Source: Chaenocephalus aceratus
Lineage: Eukaryota; Chordata; Actinopteri; Perciformes; Channichthyidae
Assembly (NCBI GenBank): GCA_023974075.1
Contig: JAMFTG010000331.1
Location: 58,501-122,500 of the forward strand
Direction of reading: 5' to 3'
DNA: 64,000 bases
Shown here: piece by piece, positions 56,713 through 64,000 of the stretch
Position numbering within the stretch: the first letter of the stretch is position 1
How the letters are laid out: every line of letters begins with the position of its first letter
Notes under the pieces: model-generated
Database searches by the model: none
Told to the model about the DNA's origin: nothing
What the model saw: only the letters and a program-made list of their open reading frames with translations
Program-made: the position numbers and the translations under genes

Positions 56713-57098
56713 TTAAAGGCGGGGTGGGTAAGTTTCAGAAACCGGCTCGAGATACACTTGTTGTTATATTCCATGGAATGCTCTGAACATCCCGATAGCA
56801 ATGAATATCTGAAGTGCTTTGACAACAAATCCATAAAAACATCTGTAGAAGCCGTGATACTGTAAAAAGTACAACCAATCCGTTTAGCCGGGCCGCTAAA
56901 ATAACTGGATGGCCTCCCTGCCTGTCAGCCTGCCATCGGGGCACACACTCGTTATCTCGTGCCCTCATTGGTCATGTGCGCGTTCGTGTGTGTTGGGGGA
57001 GGGGCTCTGTGAGGAAGTGGCAGATTTTCTCCGGTTGTGTATTTTCAAATTCTAGCGATCTCGAGCCGGTTTCTCAAATTTACCGACCCCACCTTTAA
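56713..57098. mobile_element. TTAA-site MITE (family 1), inverted copy
   Basis: Inverted termini aggcggggtgggtaagttt and the reverse of ...accgaccccacct between TTAA at 56713-56716 and 57095-57098. The interior is the reverse of 58310-58673. TTAA duplication is typical of piggyBac-type elements; the superfamily is inferred from it. Confidence 0.9.
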
Positions 57099-57910
57099 TG
57101 TGTATTCTAACTTATTCTGTACATTTTTATATTGTGTAATTTATACCGCTAATATTTATATTGATTGTTTGTTTTTCTATCTTGTTCATTTTGAATGCAC
57201 CGCCTTGTGTACATGCTGCTCGAACAGAACAGTTTCCCAATCCGGGATCAATCAAGTTTATCAAACTGATCTCATCCAATTGCAAGTTGCTGACAAGCTG
57301 AGAAATCATAAAATAAATGAAGGGTTTTAATTTGTAAAATCTTTTTCTAATGTTTCGGCTGAAGTCATTCATTGGTTTATTAATGACTCACGTTACAAAG
57401 AGTTCGGCCACTCCTAAGGATGTCATGATGAGATGGATGAAGTACTCAGCCCAGAAACTGCATATCATCCAATGAAGACGGTTATTTATAATTAGTATTA
57501 GATTTGAGTAATGCCATCTCTTCTTCATGTGTGTATGACTCACACTGAGCTCATTACGTGACCAGCAGCTGGGAGGAGGATTCCGCACGCGCACACACAC
57601 ACACACCGTGTTTACCTCCAGGATGATGAGTGTGTGTTTCCGGAGGTAAAATCTCGGGGCGTTCCCGAAGACAAATGCCTCGTTAATAATCCGTGCACTG
57701 CTGCGTGACAGCGTTTCTGTCCTGAAGCCAAAACGAGGCCAAGGAGATTCTGCACTGCAGCTCAGTGTGCTACAACTTTATTGACACGCGCGCAAATATA
57801 TGCAGCGGGAACATGCACCCACAGAACACAGAGGGAACCCTTGTTAGCAACTCTGGCTGCAAATCAACTTCCTCACAGAGCTGCTACACCGCCTGCCTGC
57901 CAAACACTAC

Positions 57911-57916
<6 letters not shown>
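57099..57916. other. cnnm1 intron 1, unassigned
   Basis: No exon recognised. The first coding exon of cnnm1 (over 1 kb in this family) is not here. Confidence 0.5.

Positions 57917-57984
<68 letters not shown>
57917..57984. repeat. (CA)n microsatellite
   Basis: About 33 units in cnnm1 intron 1, preceded by ctctctct. Confidence 0.97.
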
Positions 57985-57985
<1 letters not shown>

Positions 57986-58259
57986 CAATGTAGCTAAATA
58001 GGTCAGCCTTACATGCAGCTAAAGGCTTATGTTTCCATCCAGATCAATTCTAGTGTTTCTTTGACCTCCTAGCCTTTTCTCAAACTCCCTCTAAGCATCC
58101 TCAAACTATAAAAAGACTCACTGACATTATCGTACTTTTATGGAATTGAATCAAAAACTGTATGTAAAGAAAACTGTTTATATTAACATAACTATGGATG
58201 GCTGCAGCAACATTTAGGACACTTTCCTGTTATGTTGCGTGTTGTGTTTTGTGCTTGTT

Positions 58260-58309
58260 GGGAGGCTGTGGCTCAGTGGATGGTGTGCTGGACTTCAAAT
58301 CAGGGGACA
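58260..58309 (+). mobile_element. SINE 5' fragment, cut by a TTAA MITE
   Basis: ggaggctgtggctcagtgga continues as at 4187 for about 45 bp (A-box kept), then the TTAA element begins at 58310. The remaining SINE is not found on the far side. Confidence 0.65.
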
Positions 58310-58673
58310 TTAAAGGTGGGGTAGGTACATTTGAGAAACCGGCTCGAGATCGCTAGAATTTGAAAATACACAACTGGAGAAAATCTGCCACTTCCTCACA
58401 GAGCCCCTCCTCCAACACACGAACGCGCACATGACCAATGAGGGCACGAGGTAAGTTTGTGCCCCGATGGAAGGCTGACAGGCAGGTAGGCCATCCAATC
58501 GGTTGGTTGTACTTTTTACAGCGCCACGGCTTCCACAGATGACATTTTTTTATGGATTTCTTGTCAAAGCACTTCAGATATTCATTGCTATCGGGATGTT
58601 AAGAGCATTCCATGGAATATAACAAAAAGTGTATCTCGAGCCGGTTTCTGAAACTTACCTACCCCACCTTTAA
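58310..58673. mobile_element. TTAA-site MITE (family 1)
   Basis: Inverted termini aggtggggtaggtacattt / aaacttacctaccccacct with TTAA on each side (58310-58313, 58670-58673). Both termini hold gaaaccggctcgaga. Confidence 0.92.
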
Positions 58674-58761
58674 ATGCATCACCTTGGACTTTAAAATTGG
58701 AGTAGACTTTTTAAAGATAAAAACAAATAACAGATGGCAGGGAGACGAACTGTGAATACAG

Positions 58762-59066
58762 GAGGGCTGCTCGATTATGGCAAAAATCATAATCTCTATT
58801 ATTTGGGTCAATAATTGTAATTGCGATTATTAAATGCGATTATTCATTGACTTTGAAAACATCCATGTATTGGAGAAAAGGAATGTGAACAGCATGTTTT
58901 TAACAGTTGATTACCCTGAACTTTAAGTAGAATTCAACTGAAAAAAAAAAAAAAAGTAATAATAATAATAAAGAAATAATCGTTTTATTTCGATTACGTT
59001 GTTTTCGTAATCGTTGCCAGCCATAATCGTAATCGCGATTAAAATACGATTAATTGAGCAGCCCTA
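58762..59066. mobile_element. hAT MITE
   Basis: Ends gagggctgctcgatt and aattgagcagcccta; perfect 8-bp duplication gaatacag (58754-58761, 59067-59074). The interior is rich in cgattat. Confidence 0.93.
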
Positions 59067-59519
59067 GAATACAGCACTATACATATTGTATACCCCCCTC
59101 CCATGAGATCTTAAAGTGACAAGAAGAGGGAGGACATCATTCAGGGGGGTCCATGGAAAACCTTCGATACAACAGCTCATTTACATTATTTACCTTTCCT
59201 TCATTCGTTTGAATCTAAAGCGACTTACAATAGGTGCCATGACGATGAAGATAAGACTCATACAAAGTGCAGGTACATTCACTTCAAATGAGCAAAAGCA
59301 TCGGTGCATTAGTTTCAAATGAGCTAAACATAATTTTTTCTTGATGTTGAATGTAATGGACAGGGTGCAGCGGAAACAGGAGGGTTTTCACTTTGGTGCA
59401 GTAGACTTTCTGCTGTCCTGATGTGAACAGACGTGTCTTTGTTGATCGGTACATGCGTCCAAAGCTCCCCATCCCGCAGCTAATTGTCTTATTTTGATAT
59501 CTGAGTACCAATACACTTA

Positions 59520-60274
59520 TGGCGCGTTTCCACTGCAGCGGGTAGCTCGCTTTAAGCGTGCCGAGCCGTGCGGGGCCCGTTTTTGGTTGCGTTTCCACTT
59601 GGCCTAGTTTTGGCCCGGGCTACTTTTTCACCTTTTTCTGGCCCGACTAAATCGTGGTTCTTGGGCCAGGAACAACCAGGCTGAGTCGGGCTGAGCATGC
59701 TAAACTAGAGAGAGAATCGCTAGCAAGGGGGCTACAACTACAACAAGATGAACATATTTGACCGTGATTTAATTGTAATACACGTTTCAAAATGATGCCG
59801 AAGTAACAACACACTGATACCGGTTAGTAAAAACCATGAGTTAATGCTTTGACAAGTCTGCAGACCGACGGCAGGCGAACAACCCTTTTAAAATGCGTGC
59901 TTTCTAAATGAAGTTTGGCTAAGCTAACGTTATATATGCTCCGACCGTCCACACTCACAGCAACGGCCTACACAGACATAAATAAACCAGCGACTGTATT
60001 CTCCATGACACAGACAGTCTGTGGTTTGTACTGGTTTCACTTCTGTCTAGTTTCTGAACAGATATGAGGAGCTGTGAGCTCTGAGTGCTAAGAGCTAGCG
60101 GCTGTGTTGTTTTTTTTGGGGCGCTCATTGAAGATGACGTCACGGCTCCGCCTACACTGCGTTACTATAGTAACTGCCCCAGTTCCTAAACTGTAATGGA
60201 AGCGCAGCATTAAAGTGAGCCGGGCCTAATAAGGCCTAACCAAACCGAGCGAGGCCTGCAGTGGAAACGCGCCA
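59520..60274. mobile_element. TTA-site MITE (PIF/Harbinger type)
   Basis: Perfect inverted ends tggcgcgtttccactgcag / ctgcagtggaaacgcgcca with TTA duplicated (59517-59519, 60275-60277). The superfamily is inferred from the TTA site. Confidence 0.9.
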
Positions 60275-60277
60275 TTA

Positions 60278-60860
60278 GTTCAGTTCAGGGTTCATACACT
60301 CTTTCACCAATGATTTTCAATGACTTCTCCATGACCTTTACCTCATTTTCCATGACCAACACAATGACTTTCTCAGCGGTACCACTGGAAATGGTTTATC
60401 TGAACGTGGAACAGGAGAATAAGGTCTGAAACATGTCGTGCCGATCTAAAACAAATCCAATAGTAGGCTTACTAGCTTCACGCTAAAGCAACTAATCTCT
60501 CACCAGCAAAATACCTCGTCAGTTAAAAGCCATTTTACGTTTCATTACTATACGATACAGTATTTATTATCATTATAGTATTACGATGTCGGCGATTAGA
60601 TAAAATATAAATTATATTTGATGCAACTTTAGTTACATTTCCATGACTTTTCCAAAACTTTGGGAAAAATATTGGTTTTCATAACTTTTCCAGGGCCTGG
60701 AATTAGCATTTTGAATGTCCATGACTTTTCCAGGTTTTGAATGACCGTAGGAACCCGTTACGTTTCGACCCACACAGAGTCTTTCCTCATCTTCATTGTG
60801 AAGCTCACGCTGCTCCTCTGGTGTGTGTCTGGCAGAGAGCTGCAGACTCTGCTCCAGGAT
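60278..60860. other. cnnm1 intron 1, low-complexity repeat-like text
   Basis: Repeated catgactttt(c/t)c motifs (60318, 60641, 60719) suggest an old dispersed repeat; no termini recognised. Confidence 0.4.
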
Positions 60861-61933
60861 GTGTGTGTTGGTGTGTGTGTTGGTGCGTGTGTTGGTGCGT
60901 GTGTTGGTGCGTGTGTTGGTGCGTGTGTTGGTGCGTGTATTGGTGTGTGTATTGGTGCGTGTGTTGGTGCGTGTGTTGGTGCGTGTATTGGTGCGTGTAT
61001 TGGTGCGTGTGTTGGTGCGTGTGTTGGTGCGTGTGTTGGTGCGTGTGTTGGTGCGTGCGTTGGTGCGTGCGTTGGTGCGTGCGTTGGTGCGTGCGTTGGT
61101 GCGTGTGTTGGTGCGTGTGTTGGTGCGTGCGTTGGTGCGTGCGTTGGTGCGTGCGTTGGTGCGTGCGTTGGTGCGTGCGTTGGTGCGTGCGTTGGTGCGT
61201 GCGTTGGTGTGTGTGTGTTGGTGTGTGTGTTGGTGCGTGTGTTGGTGCGTGTGTTGGTGCGTGTATTGGTGCGTGTGTTGGTGCGTGTGTTGGCGTGTGT
61301 GTTGGTGTGTGTGTTGGTGTGTGTATTGGTGTGTGTGTTGGTGTGTGTGTGTTGGCGCGTGTGTTGGCGCGTGTGTTTGGCGCGTGTGTTGGTGCGTGTG
61401 TTGGTGCGTGTGTTGGTGCGTGTGTTGGTGCGTGTGTTGGTGCGTGTGTTGGTGCGTGTGTTGGTGCGTGTGTTGGTGTGCGTGTATTGGTGCGTGTGTT
61501 GGTGCGTGTGTTGGTGCGTGTGTTGGTGCGTGTATTGGTGCGTGTGTTGGTGCGTGTGTTGGTGCGTGTGTTGGTGCGTGTGTTGGTGCGTGTGTTGGTG
61601 CGTGTGTTGGTGCGTGTGTTGGTGTGCGTGTATTGGTGTGCGTGTGTTGGTGCGTGTGTTGGTGCGTGTGTTGGTGCGTGTATTGGTGCGTGTGTTGGTG
61701 CGTGTGTTGGTGCGTGTGTTGGTGCGTGTGTTGGTGCGTGTGTTGGTGTGTGTATTGGTGTGTGTATTGGTGTGTGTGTTGCTGCGTGTGTTGGTGTGTG
61801 TATTGGTGTGTGTATTAGTGTGTGTGTTGGTGTGTGTATTGGTGCGTGTATTAGTGTGTGTGTTGGTGTGTGTATTGTTGTGTGTGTTGGTGTGTGTGTT
61901 GGTGTGTGTGTTGGTGTGTGTGTTGGTGTGTGT
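60861..61933. repeat. 12-bp minisatellite, about 1.07 kb
   Basis: Unit tgtgttggtgcg with variants (tgcg/tgtg/tatt). Blocks of the same variant (for example gtgcgtgcgttg at 61050-61205) cluster. All + frames are open, giving chance ORFs up to 434 codons. Confidence 0.95.
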
Positions 61934-62830
61934 AATGTTCAGCGTTCAGCTTCCTGTCTGTCCGGTCTCTCCCCAGGCAGAGAGGAGAGTCTCTGTACTG
62001 CACAGACACACTGCTTAACATTCAGGCCAAACAAGGAGTAACAATGGGCCGTCCCTAAAAGCAGCTTCATTTGCATTTTAGATATCTGGGTAACATTAAC
62101 AGGCTCTATTCGGCTTTTTGGGGTTTATTTTTCCTGTATGTTATATAGGTTTTAGTGCATGTACATGGTCTAAAAGGGTAAAATCCCTGTGTTCCCTCCA
62201 GACTGGGCTCTGGTTTCAGACAGAGGGTGAAAAGAGGTGCTGCAGCACAGGCAGTATGAGAAAAATAAAGAGCTTTTTGAACATTAAAGCATGGAGACAT
62301 GTAGAGACACTACGTACTGATATACACCTGAAAATCAGCAGGAGAGGACTCTTTAAAGTAGAGACACTACATACTGATATACACCTGAACATCAGCAGGA
62401 GAGGACTCTTTAAAGTAGAGACACTACATACTGATATACACCTGAACATCAGCAGGAGAGGACTCTTTAAAGTAGAGACACTACATACTGATATACACCT
62501 GAACATCAGCAGGAGAGGACTCTTTAAAGTAGAGACACTACATACTGATATACACCTGAAAATCAGCAGGAGAGGACTCTTTAAAGTAGAGACACTACAT
62601 ACTGATATACACCTGAACATCAGCAGGAGAGGACTCTTTAAAGTAGAGACACTACATACTGATATACACCTGAACATCAGCAGGAGAGGACTCTTTAAAT
62701 TAGAGACACTACATACTGATATACACCTGAACATCAGCAGGAGAGGACTCTTTAAAGTAGAGACACTACATACTGATATACACCTGAACATCAGCAGGAG
62801 AGAACTCTTTAAAGTAGAGACACTACATAC

Positions 62831-63886
62831 TAGTGCTGGAGCGACGCGTCGACGACGTCGACGTGTCGACTTCAAAATATCGTCGACGACATATTTCCGC
62901 ATCGACGCGTCGCTACACACACGTGGGTGTGTAGACAAAGCAACAAGCCGTTCGCAATCGCACTTCAAACACAATGGAGACTGAAACGGCTACCACCTCC
63001 TCACAGGATTGCGCACGAAGCCCTCAAACGAAAACATCTCGCCCTAGGTCTTCAAAAGCATGGGAATATTTTAAAGTTAGTCCAAAACGCAAAGATATTG
63101 TCATTTGCAGTCTTTGCCAAATGGAGTTGGCATATCACACAAGCACAACGGCTATGTTGGAACATTTAAAGCGGCAGCTAGCTGTGGTGGCTACCATTAG
63201 CAGCTAGCATTTGCTCTCCGATTTTTACATAAAAATGGAATTATGGATTATAAATTCAATCATTTTTTTATACATAGACGTTAAAAACCTATGGATTAAC
63301 CGATTCAGCCGCGTGTTTTCTCATTTTAATGCCATTGAACACGTCTTTTGATCAGATTGACAGCTACGGTGGTGAGACGATCTCCCTAGAAGCTCTGTAA
63401 AGGTACGTGTTGTGATGACTGTGTTTGCTTCCCCTGTCGCGAGTCCGGATCACTCAGTGATGATACTATATACCTACATAATCTGTGGAGTCTCAGCTTT
63501 AATCGGATATCTTGTATGTGCAGCTACGATAAGTAATAAGGGTACTTTTATCTTGAGTTCTGTGCCAATGTCCGTTAGCATTTTTCGCTCATGGGTCATT
63601 TAGATGCTTCTTATGAGACTTGTGTTTTGTTTTGGTAAACATGGTTTGTATCGGCAGTTAGCTGAGATTATTTCCGTTAATCTGGTATAACACATTAATA
63701 GCTTGTTAAATATTAAGATCCCCTGAGACACAGTATTGTGAAAAAAAAAATTTTACATTACGTTTTTTTTACATTACGTTTTTTATGAATTGAACAACAG
63801 AAAAATAATCGTTAGATTAGTCGACTAATCGATCAAATAATCGCCCGATTAATCGTTTTCGAAATAATCGTTTCCCCCCAGCACTA
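62831..63886 (+). mobile_element. hAT element inserted in 57-bp array, with BED-finger ORF
   Basis: Termini tagtgctggag and ccccagcacta are inverted repeats, flanked by a perfect 8-bp target duplication ctacatac (62823-62830 and 63887-63894), diagnostic of hAT. Subterminal sequence is rich in cgtcgacg palindromes. No catalytic transposase domain is visible, so it is non-autonomous. Confidence 0.93.
62974..63207 (+). pseudogene. BED zinc-finger fragment of an hAT transposase
   Basis: 77 codons, METETATTSSQ... The stretch WEYFKV, then VICSLCQMELAYHTSTTAML and EHLKR has the BED pattern (aromatic residue, C-x2-C, then His near the end). The reading frame stops soon after, with no RNase H-like or hATC domain, so it is a 5' transposase fragment and is probably not functional alone. 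Confidence 0.75.
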
Positions 63887-64000
63887 CTACATACTGATAT
63901 ACACCTGAACATCAGCAGGAGAGGACTCTTTAAAGTAGAGACACTACATACTGATATACACCTGAACATCAGCAGGAGAGGACTCTTTAAAGTAGAGACA

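Larger units (their letters stand above)
62205..64000 (+). mobile_element. Dispersed element with 57-bp minisatellite, copy D (split by an hAT)
   Basis: Shared 5' part from about 62205, array from 62302 to 62830, interrupted by an hAT element (62831-63886), and array resumes at 63887 to the window end. First unit has the variant ctgaaaatcag. Confidence 0.85.

Noticed and set aside
59955..60143. 62-codon ORF in the TTA-site MITE
   Set aside because: Short, no motif, and non-autonomous elements of this size have no gene.
60737..62041. ORFs of 434, 425 and 331 codons
   Set aside because: Three overlapping frames across a 12-bp minisatellite; no domain.

Overview
The window is eukaryotic and almost certainly from a ray-finned (teleost) fish. 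Two spliced vertebrate genes lie tail to tail. Their introns and flanks are packed with very long (CA/TG)n microsatellites, a tRNA-headed SINE, RTE- and L2-like LINE remnants, and many non-autonomous DNA transposons (hAT with 8-bp target duplications, TTAA-site elements, 3-bp-site elements). A percomorph fish is my best guess. That part is inference from repeat style; the genus cannot be read from the sequence. There is no prokaryotic gene, CRISPR array, rRNA or functional tRNA.

Layout. 1-2275: end of a dispersed element holding a 57-bp minisatellite. 2276-10375: intergenic DNA with CA/TG tracts, an hAT MITE (3200-3674), a SINE (about 4185-4380) and a 23-bp minisatellite (7983-8473). 10376-13275: second copy of the 57-bp element. 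13676-15400: TTAA MITE fragment and a TG/CTGT microsatellite cluster. 17039-31050: got1 (cytosolic aspartate aminotransferase) on the + strand, nine exons. Intron 1 has a 37-bp minisatellite, intron 3 a TTAA element and a 72-bp minisatellite, intron 5 a 2.5-kb hAT-type element filled by a 30-bp minisatellite, and intron 8 a MITE with a perfect hairpin. 32000-41900: intergenic DNA with an L2-like LINE (- strand), an RTE 3' end nested in a MITE, more MITEs and a second 72-bp array. 41951-56297: cnnm1 (CNNM/ancient conserved domain family, Mg2+ transport related) on the - strand; coding exons 2-10 are present, and the large first exon lies beyond the window. 56713-64000: most of cnnm1 intron 1, with TTAA, hAT and TTA-site MITEs, a 12-bp minisatellite (about 60861-61933) and a fourth 57-bp element split by a BED-finger hAT element.

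The two genes have no known joint function. Their adjacency and convergent orientation match the vertebrate GOT1-CNNM1 neighbourhood, and this supports the paralog call for cnnm1. The got1 reading frame carries three single-base indels in two late exons; cnnm1 is intact across nine exons. I see no new enzymatic or defence system. The most interesting signals are (1) repeated growth of minisatellites inside transposable elements (57-, 72- and 30-bp units), one with a clear 14-unit higher-order repeat; (2) cnnm1 exons bordered by (UG)n, (CA)n and (CU)n at their splice sites; (3) several nested insertions with exact target duplications that give relative ages.
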